In this document: positions 1-5,963 of the stretch, in pieces | How the letters are laid out: each line of letters begins with the position of its first letter | Numbering within the stretch: the first letter of the stretch is position 1 | Assembly (NCBI GenBank): GCA_024695565.1 | Contig: JAILHX010000041.1 | Span: 1-7,352, forward strand | DNA from: Saccharofermentans sp. | GTDB taxonomy: Bacteria > Bacillota_A > Clostridia > Saccharofermentanales > Saccharofermentanaceae | Reading direction: 5' to 3' | DNA: 7,352 nt | Translations under genes and position numbers: made by a program | The notes under the pieces: model-generated | Told to the model about the DNA's origin: nothing | The model's database searches: none | Seen by the model: only the letters and a program-made list of their open reading frames with translations

Positions 1-1
1 C

Positions 2-260
2 GGCGGCATGAGCAACAGCTTATCCGGGCCTCTGGTATTCACGATTGTATCGTTTGCAGCAGTTGTGGTATTTACGGTATTGCTTATCAGGTTTTCGTAA
101 TCTGGCGATAATGCCACATGTATTGGTATTTGCCGTAATAGACAACACTCTGGCAAGTTTAGGATTTGCTTACCTGAGCCTGATGCTCGGAATCGCGTAT
201 AAGGCAGTCTTTGTTCCCGCCTGGTTAATTGACTTAGTGTTAAAAAACAAAGCTAATTAA
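2..260 (+). pseudogene. 3' end of a hydrophobic membrane protein, apparently frameshifted
   Basis: The 5' end lies outside the window. From position 2 one frame encodes a membrane-segment-like stretch (SGPLVFTIVSFAAVVVFTVL) and stops at TAA 98-100. The +1 frame then continues with two more hydrophobic stretches (HVLVFAVIDNTLASLGFAYL and IAYKAVFVPAWLIDLVL) to a stop at 258-260. Removing one T from the TTTT run at 92-95 would join the two into one membrane protein reading LLIRFRNLAIMPH across the junction. The alternative is a separate 49-residue protein starting at ATG 111, but no Shine-Dalgarno sequence precedes that ATG. The stop overlaps that of the convergent gene on the minus strand, sharing TTAA at 257-260. 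I do not recognise the family. Whether the shift is a real mutation or a sequencing error cannot be told from one sequence. Confidence 0.45.
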
Positions 261-1024
261 AGTTCCAGATCCTTGATCTTCTTTTGCTTGATATTGGCGA
301 GCTTCTTTCTAAGGCTTATCAGTTGCTTCTTGCGCGTGCAGAGTTTTTCCTTGCAGCCCGCGCATCCCAGATATCCGTTGGTCTCTTCCGAGAATCTCTC
401 GGGTGAGCGGTAGAACGTGATCTCCCATCTGAGCATTAATACAAAGGCAGTTCCCAGCAGCACCCAGCCGTACCATCTGTTAATGAAGAACAGCGGTGTA
501 AACATCATGGCGTAATCCCAGTTGTAGATACGGCATGTGGCGCAGCACTTGTTATGAAGGATCCACGACTGAAACGGGCAGAAGAATAATATGCAGATAA
601 TATCGCAGATCGAATAGAACGAAGCTATCAGTATCATTATTCCGTCATCAAACACCCCGAATATATGAAGCATTCCAAAAACGGCATTGAGGCCTATCCA
701 CAGCAGTGCCACGAGCACGACTCCGTTGTTGTCTTCGATAACGACATTTGTCTTGCCTGTCTTGATGTAATTTCTTTTAAACTGCTTCTGGCATCCGGGG
801 CTCTCGAGCGAATTAGGGAAAAAGCGGAATACCATCTCAAGAATGAACATGATGAAGACGATAAGTATTGCGATCTCCTTGATGTTCGGGGCCTCGAAAA
901 TGTCTATCCCGTCTATTATCTTATGGAAGATATAATGATAGAGAAGAATCAGAAAAATGGCTATTCTGACGAATAGCCTGATGTAATGATATACGCCTAT
1001 TTTTGTAATTTTGATCTTGCTCAC
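257..1024 (-). CDS. Multi-pass membrane protein with two cysteine clusters, function unknown
   Basis: This 255-residue protein has hydrophobic segments at about residues 14-34, 50-68, 101-123, 127-149 and 171-199, so it is an integral membrane protein with four to five or more spans and no cleavable signal peptide. Two cysteine groups stand out. C160, C161 and C164 lie in HNKCCATCRIYNWD between spans. C221, C224 and C229 lie in GYLGCAGCKEKLC just after the last span. A lysine/arginine-rich tail (230-252) suggests a cytoplasmic C-terminus. The spacing could suit a metal or Fe-S site, or disulfides, but this is inference. The start is a GTG preceded at good distance by AGAGG; no better ATG exists in frame. 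It lies 18 bases after the stop of the XRE gene on the same strand and is probably co-transcribed with it. I cannot name a family, and no transport or enzyme motif is visible. Confidence 0.85.
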   Translation of the reverse strand: MSKIKITKIGVYHYIRLFVRIAIFLILLYHYIFHKIIDGIDIFEAPNIKEIAILIVFIMFILEMVFRFFPNSLESPGCQKQFKRNYIKTGKTNVVIEDNNGVVLVALLWIGLNAVFGMLHIFGVFDDGIMILIASFYSICDIICILFFCPFQSWILHNKCCATCRIYNWDYAMMFTPLFFINRWYGWVLLGTAFVLMLRWEITFYRSPERFSEETNGYLGCAGCKEKLCTRKKQLISLRKKLANIKQKKIKDLEL

Positions 1025-1042
1025 ATCAGCCTCTGAATAAGC

Positions 1043-1708
1043 TTACCTCTTGCAGCGCCTGATCATCTCATCCGCATCCTTGAAGCCTGCGACTTTCTCC
1101 AATTCCTTCAAAGCGCTCTTGTAAGACTTGTGATCGAAAAAATATTTGCCTCTGCAGTAGATCTCGAGCTGCTTGGTCTTAGCCTTTCCCTCTTTGCAAA
1201 TCTTGATAAGTTCAGTAGAAACAGCATCGTTAAACCTGGAACATTCAGTTATGGCCTGGCTGAACAGGAGTCTTGCCTCATCTGCTGCGGCAGGTTCTGT
1301 TCTGGTCTCCAGGATCTCGGAAGCTCTGTTAATGGTCCTGATCGCATGAGCATACTTCGGATACAGTTCTGCAATAGCCCACTTGTTTCCGCAATTGGCA
1401 CATCTGCAAGTGCAGGAGAGATAGTTATAGTCAAGGTCTCCGCCGCATATCTTGCACTTGAATGATACCTTGTCTGCTGCATCAGACTTGGATTTTTTGC
1501 CTGAAGCGACACCCGTTATCGTCTCAACGGGGGTGCCGAAAAACTCGGCGATCGCTTCTATAGTCTTATACTCCAGCGGCAAGCGGCCTGCTTCCCACAT
1601 ATAAACTGCGAGTGCTGATATGCCCAAAGACTCGGCCAAAGCCTCCTGGGTAAGAGCGTGATCTTCTCTCAACTTCTTTAAGTTCTCGGCAATCTTCATG
1701 ATCTCCAT
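1043..1708 (-). CDS. XRE-family transcriptional regulator with zinc ribbon and helical C-terminus
   Basis: This 221-residue protein has three visible parts. Residues 4-66 form a Cro/C1-type helix-turn-helix: LKKLREDHALTQEALAESLG is the HTH entry, and ISALAVYMWEAGR contains the recognition helix and the usual W-E-G. Residues 84-108 form a zinc ribbon with C85-x2-C88 and C103-x2-C106, plus extra cysteines C99 and C101. Residues 110-221 are helical. They end in a motif (Y-x-x-A-L-x-x-L...F-x-D-A...C) common in TPR/Sel1-like repeats of Clostridia. It is probably a cytosolic DNA-binding regulator of its own operon and perhaps of the divergent gene. The ATG at 1708 is chosen because AGAGGA precedes it by seven bases; the internal ATG at residue 4 has no better site. 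It could respond to metal or redox state through the ribbon, but structural zinc is equally possible. Confidence 0.88.
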   Translation of the reverse strand: MEIMKIAENLKKLREDHALTQEALAESLGISALAVYMWEAGRLPLEYKTIEAIAEFFGTPVETITGVASGKKSKSDAADKVSFKCKICGGDLDYNYLSCTCRCANCGNKWAIAELYPKYAHAIRTINRASEILETRTEPAAADEARLLFSQAITECSRFNDAVSTELIKICKEGKAKTKQLEIYCRGKYFFDHKSYKSALKELEKVAGFKDADEMIRRCKR

Positions 1709-1736
1709 GTCAATATCCTCTATCCTTAGTCTGCTT

Positions 1737-1742
1737 ATTATA
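1737..1742 (-). promoter_or_regulatory. Putative -10 box for the XRE/membrane-protein operon
   Basis: Read on the minus strand this is a perfect TATAAT about 28 bases upstream of the XRE start codon, leaving a 5' leader of roughly 20 bases that includes the AGAGGA ribosome binding site. No good -35 TTGACA lies at 16-18 bases, so the promoter may be weak or activator-dependent. The XRE protein itself may act here. Confidence 0.4.
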
Positions 1743-1779
1743 TGATAGCGGAAAAGGGTGTTTTTTTAAACAGAGCTGA

Positions 1780-1821
1780 TATATTAATATTGTAAGGCTT
1801 TGGGATTTTTCGAGAACGGGG
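1780..1821 (+). promoter_or_regulatory. Possible weak promoter and ribosome binding site of the 1832 gene
   Basis: AT-rich TATATTAATAT at 1780-1790 offers overlapping -10 candidates (TATATT, TAATAT), preceded by a T-run at 1761-1767 but no real -35. The only Shine-Dalgarno-like run is GGGG at 1818-1821, ten bases before ATG 1832, which is weak compared with the AGGAGG of later genes. No other in-frame start near it looks better. The 123-base gap is shared with the divergent regulator gene. Confidence 0.25.
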
Positions 1822-1831
1822 TAGATGTTAT

Positions 1832-3085
1832 ATGACAAAATTATCCGGCTATGCCTGCACCAAGTGCGGCGGGATCCTCAATATCGACAGTGATCAGGAA
1901 TTGCTTGATTGCCCTTTTTGCGGGACAAGGCTCGACCTGGTCGAATATCACCGCAGAGCCATCCTAAGTCAGGCAGAATTGTGCCTGAAGAGGATGGAAT
2001 ACAGATCCGCCTATGAGAGATATAAGGAAATTTACGATAAGGACCATAGGGATTTTGAAGCCCTGCGCGGATTGATCCTCTGTGCCGGTAAGTTCCCGGT
2101 CAAAGAAGACCTGACAGATCCCGTAAGGCTCATAAGGCACGACATCAAGAGGGCAAGTACGGTCTTAGGTCAGCTCCGGGAAGACTGCGCGGATCATCCT
2201 TATTTTGCAAAGCTTAATGAAGTATTAAAACTGGCTTCAAGTTACCACCGCAATAAGGCTGACAGCAAAGAATTAGAAGAGAGGTTAAAAGATGCCTGCG
2301 AAGAGCTTAAAGCACTTGAGCCTGCCGCTGAAACCGTGACTTATCAGGAGAAACTGAACCAGACGGGCGCAGCTTCTGATGCAAAAACAGTTTCCGATAT
2401 TATCTGTATCAAGTGCGGCGGACAACTGTTGATGGATAAGAATAGGAGCCTTTGTGAATGCAGATCCTGCGGTGTAGCTTACGGTACGTCATTATTCTTC
2501 GGAAATGCCAATAAGAAGGCAAAGGAAGCGTTGGTAAACCGGGATTTCAGCGAAGCGGACCAGAGATATTCATATATGCTGATGCTTGATCCGCACGATT
2601 TTGAGGCTCTCCGCGGCCGTGTGCTCTGTGCAGCCAAGTGGAGCAGTCCGAAGGTCGAATCCGATATCTCGGGCTTTTGGGTAAACAATCTCCGTTCACG
2701 CATTGAATATGCTCTTGGAAATGCTCTGGATGAGGACAAGCCTTATTTTGAGAAGTACATTGAGATGATAGACGTGTACAGCTTAATTCTCGCAGAAGAT
2801 AACAAACTCAAGCCTCTTAAGAGGCAGCTTAAGGACCTTCGTTATAAGAGGGATAACATAGTTGTTGATATTGATCCCGGAGAAGAAGACCGCCCGAGGT
2901 CCGATTTTGCACACCGGACCATCTCGGTTACGATCTCAGACATCGAGAAGAAGATATATTTAGCCGAGTCCTCGAAAAAGGCACAGGAAGCTAAGGTGCA
3001 GGATATCTGCAGTCAGATACGTGAGATGGACCAAGAATGGCGGATCAGAAAAGCTCAGAGTCAGAATGATTCAAATCTTAAGTAA
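1832..3085 (+). CDS. Double zinc-ribbon / helical-repeat protein, function unknown
   Basis: This 417-residue soluble protein contains an internal duplication. Each half starts with a zinc ribbon: C9-x2-C12 with C27-x2-C30, and C192-x2-C195 with C210-x2-C213 (C208 adjacent). Each ribbon is followed by a TPR-like helical section with the shared signature DFEALRG (residues 74-80 and 256-262) and then L-C-A-x-K. Residues 322-417 are highly charged and helical, probably coiled coil. There is no signal peptide or membrane segment. The layout resembles a widespread Clostridia group of short zinc-ribbon/TPR proteins whose role I cannot state, so scaffolding or nucleic-acid/protein binding is only inferred. 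It is divergent from the XRE regulator, whose ribbon has the same C-x-C-x2-C-G ending as the second ribbon here, hinting at common origin or function. The start codon has a weak ribosome binding site. Confidence 0.85.
   Translation: MTKLSGYACTKCGGILNIDSDQELLDCPFCGTRLDLVEYHRRAILSQAELCLKRMEYRSAYERYKEIYDKDHRDFEALRGLILCAGKFPVKEDLTDPVRLIRHDIKRASTVLGQLREDCADHPYFAKLNEVLKLASSYHRNKADSKELEERLKDACEELKALEPAAETVTYQEKLNQTGAASDAKTVSDIICIKCGGQLLMDKNRSLCECRSCGVAYGTSLFFGNANKKAKEALVNRDFSEADQRYSYMLMLDPHDFEALRGRVLCAAKWSSPKVESDISGFWVNNLRSRIEYALGNALDEDKPYFEKYIEMIDVYSLILAEDNKLKPLKRQLKDLRYKRDNIVVDIDPGEEDRPRSDFAHRTISVTISDIEKKIYLAESSKKAQEAKVQDICSQIREMDQEWRIRKAQSQNDSNLK
1850..2782 (+). repeat. Intragenic duplication of a ribbon-plus-helical unit
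   Basis: The unit at about 1850-2236 (residues 7-135) matches the unit at about 2399-2782 (residues 190-317) at the protein level, with a constant offset of 182-183 residues. Anchors are KCGG, DFEALRG, L-C-A-x-K and a late Y-F-x-K element. Identity is limited outside these anchors, so this is an old duplication rather than a recent DNA repeat. Confidence 0.7.
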
Positions 3086-3122
3086 TTGATATAATATGGG
3101 ATATCAATTACAAAATGTAATT
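3083..3122 (+). promoter_or_regulatory. Extended -10 promoter embedded in overlapping inverted repeats
   Basis: TAATTGATAT (3083-3092) and ATATCAATTA (3101-3110) are perfect 10-base inverted arms with an 8-base spacer. A second inverted repeat, AATTACA (3106-3112) and TGTAATT (3116-3122), overlaps the right arm. The left arm runs into TGATATAAT (3087-3095), a good extended -10 element, so transcription would start near 3102 inside the right arm. This looks like an operator over a promoter for the 3139 operon. Neither stem is followed by a T-run, so a terminator for the upstream gene is less likely. Confidence 0.55.
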
Positions 3123-3138
3123 TCAGGAGGGATAGAAG

Positions 3139-3642
3139 ATGGCTGAATTTGAGTTGAAGGTCAGTCCTGCTGAGCCTTGTAAGATCGATTACAGCAAGTC
3201 AATAGAAGAGCTTACAGCTTATTATGACGATCTCGCAAAGAAGATCGCAGGTGGTCAGCCGGAACTTGCCAACGGCGAGTTTATGCAGCTCGGATATGCG
3301 CTCGACTTTCTTGACATGGTAAAACAGATCTTCAATATCGCTCTTGATTTTGAAGAAGCTGCGATTCCCACATTGGATCTGATTATCGCTGCATTAAGCC
3401 AGGCGATCCTCACGAAGAAGATACCGCCTGAAGCAGGCAGTGACATCATGAAGAAGGCATCCGGTTATTTGAGCGTCGTCATCTGGAAGAACATCGGCGG
3501 CGGATTCATCAGCTCAAATATCGGTTGCGGAGTAAACATCAACGGAAACAACGCTTTTGTCTATAACAGGATCGGCAGAAGGCTCCAGGGTGACGAATCA
3601 TGCGGTATCACCGGCTTTTACGAAGAACTTAAGAAACTGTAA
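3139..3642 (+). CDS. Hypothetical protein, 167 residues
   Basis: I do not recognise this protein with confidence. The start is firm: AGGAGGG at 3125-3131 precedes ATG by about eight bases. The product is soluble, acidic in its N-terminal half and predicted helical (residues 19-95), followed by a more strand-like part with GGGF (120-123), N-x-G and NINGNN turns and a closing helix GFYEELKKL. The pattern helix-rich start, Y-L-x-x-V-I, GGG and final F-Y-E-x-L is loosely reminiscent of small DUF3806-type domains, a weak memory-based comparison. There is no signal peptide, membrane span or cysteine motif (only C14, C130 and C155). It lies 32 bases upstream of the flavodoxin gene and is the first gene after the palindromic promoter, so it is probably co-expressed with the flavoproteins. 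Confidence 0.8.
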   Translation: MAEFELKVSPAEPCKIDYSKSIEELTAYYDDLAKKIAGGQPELANGEFMQLGYALDFLDMVKQIFNIALDFEEAAIPTLDLIIAALSQAILTKKIPPEAGSDIMKKASGYLSVVIWKNIGGGFISSNIGCGVNINGNNAFVYNRIGRRLQGDESCGITGFYEELKKL

Positions 3643-3674
3643 GCGATATTACTTAAAACCGGGAGGTAATCAAA

Positions 3675-4151
3675 ATGGCAAAGACATTAGTAGCATATTT
3701 CAGCGCAAGCGGTGTTACGGCAAAGGTTGCAGGCAATCTTGCAAAAGCAATAGGCGCAGATCTTTATGAGATAGCTCCTGAAGTTCCTTATACAAAAGCA
3801 GATCTTAACTGGATGAACAAGAAATCCAGAAGTTCCGTAGAGATGGCAGACAGGTCATCAAGACCTGCCATTGCTTCCAAGGTAGATAATATGGAACAGT
3901 ATGATCTGGTCTTCGTAGGCTTTCCTGTATGGTGGTACAGAGAACCGTCGATAATAGATACATTCATGGAGTCTTATGATTTCAGCGGTAAGACGGTAGT
4001 TCCTTTTGCAACTTCAGGCGGATCAGGCCTTGGCGATTCATACAAAAACATGCAGGAATCAGCACCTGGTGCAAAAGTGATAGACGGTAAGAAATTCCCG
4101 CCTTCAGCATCGGAAGCAAGCCTTAAGGAATGGGCAGAACAGTTTATGTAA
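3675..4151 (+). CDS. Flavodoxin (short-chain, FMN-binding)
   Basis: This 158-residue protein matches the flavodoxin fold of the Flavodoxin_4 type. The N-terminal strand and FMN phosphate loop read LVAYFSASGVTAKVA (residues 5-19). The characteristic GFPVWWYREPSIIDTF (82-97) provides the aromatic residues packing on the isoalloxazine ring. PFATSGGSGLG (110-120) is the third flavin-contacting loop. It probably carries electrons or reduces a small molecule in the cytosol, with FMN as cofactor; the partner is unknown. GGGAGG at 3661-3666 supports ATG 3675. The length is close to that of its usual relatives, with no truncation. The next gene, another flavoprotein, begins 17 bases after the stop, which indicates one operon. 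Confidence 0.92.
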   Translation: MAKTLVAYFSASGVTAKVAGNLAKAIGADLYEIAPEVPYTKADLNWMNKKSRSSVEMADRSSRPAIASKVDNMEQYDLVFVGFPVWWYREPSIIDTFMESYDFSGKTVVPFATSGGSGLGDSYKNMQESAPGAKVIDGKKFPPSASEASLKEWAEQFM

Positions 4152-4168
4152 ATCAGGAGTGTGATTCC

Positions 4169-4786
4169 ATGAAAGTATTGATCATCAACGGAAGTCCCAG
4201 AAAAGACGGCAATACGAGCATTGCTTTGGATGAGATGGTAAAGATATTTGAAGCAGAAGGCGTGGAAGCTGAAGTAGTCCAGATCGGGAACCGGAATGTC
4301 AGGGGATGTATTGCCTGCGGCACCTGCCATGAGAAGGGCAAGTGTGTTTTCGATGACGTGGTGAATGAACTGTCTCCCAAGTTTGAAGAAGCAGACGGAC
4401 TTGTCGTGGCATCTCCGGTTTATTATGCTTCTGCAAATGCGACGCTTATTGCGTGCCTTGACAGATTGTTCTACAGCACGCATTTTGATAAGACCATGAA
4501 GGTTGGTGCCAGCGTAGTCTGCGCCCGCAGAGGCGGCCTGACTGCCACGTTCGACGAGCTCAATAAGTATTTTACGATCTCAGGTATGCCGGTTGCTTCG
4601 AGCCAGTACTGGAATGGTGTTCACGGCCGCGAAAAGGGTGAGGCAGCAGAAGACTTGGAAGGCCTTCAGACAATGAGGACTCTTGCCAGGAACATGACCT
4701 TCCTGATGAAGAGTATCGCTCTCGGAAAAGAGAAGTATGGGCTCCCTGAGACAGAAGAACATCAGTGGACTCATTTCATCCGATAA
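4169..4786 (+). CDS. NAD(P)H-dependent FMN reductase / iron-sulfur flavoprotein-like oxidoreductase
   Basis: This 205-residue flavodoxin-fold protein opens with MKVLIINGSPRKDGNTS, the FMN phosphate loop of the NADPH-dependent FMN reductase family. A compact cysteine cluster follows at C47, C50, C53 and C59 (GCIACGTCHEKGKC), spacing C-x2-C-x2-C-x5-C, the pattern that binds a 4Fe-4S cluster in archaeal Isf proteins. SPVYYASANATL (82-93) and the ARRGG and YWNGVHG segments are typical flavin-contacting regions. It is probably a cytosolic two-electron reductase of quinones, nitro compounds or similar, but the substrate is unknown and many relatives keep the cysteines without proven cluster. I chose ATG 4169 because AGGAG lies at 4154-4158. 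An in-frame ATG at 4130 would add 13 residues overlapping the flavodoxin gene and lacks a ribosome site. Confidence 0.9.
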   Translation: MKVLIINGSPRKDGNTSIALDEMVKIFEAEGVEAEVVQIGNRNVRGCIACGTCHEKGKCVFDDVVNELSPKFEEADGLVVASPVYYASANATLIACLDRLFYSTHFDKTMKVGASVVCARRGGLTATFDELNKYFTISGMPVASSQYWNGVHGREKGEAAEDLEGLQTMRTLARNMTFLMKSIALGKEKYGLPETEEHQWTHFIR

Positions 4787-4825
4787 AATATAAATTCTCA
4801 ATCTGACAAAACTCCGCAAACCAGG

Positions 4826-4843
4826 AAATGTAGTGATACATTT
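4826..4843. promoter_or_regulatory. Inverted repeat upstream of the AraC-type regulator, possible operator
   Basis: AAATGTA (4826-4832) and TACATTT (4837-4843) form a perfect 7-base inverted repeat around GTGA. A TACAAT box at 4851-4856 lies eight bases downstream, so the repeat covers a possible -35 region of a promoter for the regulator gene. The right arm runs into a T-tract, so a weak attenuator between the reductase and the regulator is an alternative, though the stem has little GC. Confidence 0.4.
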
Positions 4844-4879
4844 TTTCTCCTACAATGTGGTCAATGAGAGGAGGCAAGT

Positions 4880-5770
4880 ATGGAGTGGATAGCAGCTATG
4901 CAGGAAGCGATCTCCTATATGGAGGATCATCTTCTTGAAGAGATCAACTATGAAGACGTGGCGAGGCACGTGCACACCTCGGGCTATGAATTTCACAGGA
5001 CGTTCAGTTGTCTTACCGGCATGACTGCCAACTCATATATCCGTAACCGCAGACTTTCTCTGGCAGGCAAAGAGATCCTTGAGACCAAAGACCGGATAAC
5101 GGATATTGCCCTCAAGTACGGTTATGAGACTTCCGAGAGCTTTACAAAAGCTTTCACGAGATTTCATGGCGTCAGTCCGAAGACAGCCAGAGAAGAGACT
5201 GCAAAACTCACTCTGTTCAATCCTCTCTCAATCAAGATTACTGTCGATGGAGGCAAAAGTATGGATTACAAGATCGTACAGACAGAGCAGAAGAAGTTTA
5301 TCGCTCTGACAAGAAGTTTCAGCAACGAGATAATCAACGACGATGACAATCACGAGATCCCGGATTTCTGGGGCGAGTGCAACAGCAATAACATGCTCGC
5401 ACCGATCTGGATGTTGAGGGAAGACGGCAAGCGTGACCTCTACGGATTATGCTCACAAACCAGAGGCGATTCTGACACGTTTGAGTATGGAATCGGAATC
5501 CTTGTAGATAATGATACCGCAGAGTTTGACCTTGCCGAGCTTGAGAAGAAGGGATTCAAGATGTGGACTGTCAATCCCGCGACTTATGTGGTGTTTGACT
5601 GCATCGGTACTGACGGCGACTGCATCGGTGAGATGTGGTCCAAGTTCTTCAAGGAGTTCCTGCCACAGATGGGATATGAAGCAGGAGATGAGGCCGATTA
5701 CGAGATCTACTATGAGAACGGTCCGGAGAACTTATTCTGCGAACTCTGGATCCCGATAAAGAAGGCGTGA
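4880..5770 (+). CDS. AraC-family regulator with C-terminal GyrI-like ligand-binding domain
   Basis: This 296-residue protein has the Rob-like order: DNA-binding part first, effector part second. Residues 5-105 carry two helix-turn-helix motifs. The first is around YEDVARHVHTSGYEFHRTF (24-42). The second is the classic AraC signature, ITDIALKYGYETSESFTKAF then GVSPKTAR (73-104). Residues 127-296 fit the GyrI-like/AraC effector-binding domain (start MDYKIVQTEQKKFIALTRSF, central DFWGE, end LFCELWIPIKK), which in relatives binds hydrophobic or cationic small molecules. GAGAGGAGG at 4866-4874 fixes the start. It lies 93 bases after the reductase gene and is probably the local regulator, activating the flavoprotein operon in response to a toxic compound or redox stress. 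The ligand is inferred only by family. The product lacks a membrane span and is cytosolic. Confidence 0.92.
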   Translation: MEWIAAMQEAISYMEDHLLEEINYEDVARHVHTSGYEFHRTFSCLTGMTANSYIRNRRLSLAGKEILETKDRITDIALKYGYETSESFTKAFTRFHGVSPKTAREETAKLTLFNPLSIKITVDGGKSMDYKIVQTEQKKFIALTRSFSNEIINDDDNHEIPDFWGECNSNNMLAPIWMLREDGKRDLYGLCSQTRGDSDTFEYGIGILVDNDTAEFDLAELEKKGFKMWTVNPATYVVFDCIGTDGDCIGEMWSKFFKEFLPQMGYEAGDEADYEIYYENGPENLFCELWIPIKKA

Positions 5771-5791
5771 AGCCGGGTGTGAATCCCGGTT
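5771..5791 (+). other. Small hairpin just after the AraC-type gene
   Basis: AGCCGGG (5771-5777) can pair with CCCGGTT (5785-5791) across a 7-base loop, with one G-T pair. It begins immediately after the TGA stop and is followed by only TTT, so it is not a terminator by itself. It may add to the stronger one 15 bases downstream or protect the message end. Confidence 0.4.
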
Positions 5792-5805
5792 TGAACGGAC
5801 GCTTG

Positions 5806-5829
5806 AGCTGCCCTACGGGGCAGCTTTTT
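5806..5829 (+). terminator. Rho-independent terminator of the flavoprotein/AraC operon
   Basis: AGCTGCCC (5806-5813) pairs perfectly with GGGCAGCT (5818-5825) around TACG. The loop closes as C(UACG)G, an unusually stable UNCG tetraloop. A run of five T follows at 5825-5829. Stem GC content, loop and T-run together give a convincing intrinsic terminator 35 bases after the AraC-type stop codon. Confidence 0.9.
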
Positions 5830-5856
5830 GTCGGGGAGTGCGTCTCACGGAAAAAG

Positions 5857-5901
5857 TATGGTAAAAACTATGGCACAGACCATATGTTTTGCCATAGTTT
5901 T
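5857..5901. repeat. Perfect 11-base inverted repeat with nested TATGG/CCATA half-sites
   Basis: AAAACTATGGC (5864-5874) and GCCATAGTTTT (5891-5901) are perfect inverted arms around a 16-base spacer. Two TATGG words (5857, 5869) and two CCATA words (5880, 5892) are each spaced by 12 bases in mirror arrangement, so the block 5857-5896 is nearly palindromic as a whole. No T-run or start codon with a ribosome site goes with it. It may be a multi-site operator, a recombination or origin-like site, or the stem of a small RNA. Confidence 0.65.
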
Positions 5902-5921
5902 GGTTTTCGAAGACATCAAGA

Positions 5922-5963
5922 ATACGTTTTTTAATACGTTTGCTAACGCATCGAAAAACGTAT
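5922..5963. repeat. Second long inverted repeat in the same intergenic region
   Basis: ATACGTTTTT (5922-5931) and AAAAACGTAT (5954-5963) are perfect 10-base inverted arms with a 22-base spacer. The spacer holds another copy of AATACGTTT (5933-5941) and an inner CGTT/AACG pair (5937-5940, 5945-5948). Thus ACGTTT-type words occur three times, two direct and one inverted. The nature is unknown; protein binding or a cruciform-forming site is possible. Confidence 0.6.

Noticed and set aside
267..285. AGATC-CTT-GATCT stem followed by TTCTTTT as a terminator for the convergent plus-strand gene
   Set aside because: The stem is only five pairs, the T-tract is interrupted, and it lies inside the coding end of the minus-strand gene.
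665..976. Plus-strand open frame of 103 codons opposite the membrane-protein gene
   Set aside because: The minus-strand gene has consistent membrane segments, a ribosome site and operon spacing; the plus-strand frame has no Shine-Dalgarno sequence and looks like a shadow.
3083..3110. Inverted repeat as intrinsic terminator of the 1832 gene
   Set aside because: The stem is AT-rich and is followed by CAAAATG rather than a T-run; the embedded TGATATAAT makes a promoter/operator more likely.
4130..4168. Upstream ATG extending the FMN reductase by 13 residues
   Set aside because: It overlaps the flavodoxin gene, has no ribosome site, and the family's normal N-terminus (M-K-V-L-I-I-N-G-S) begins at ATG 4169, which has AGGAG in front.
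3974..4483. Minus-strand open frame of 169 codons across the flavodoxin/reductase junction
   Set aside because: It is antisense to two clear flavodoxin-fold genes and spans their boundary, with no domain of its own.
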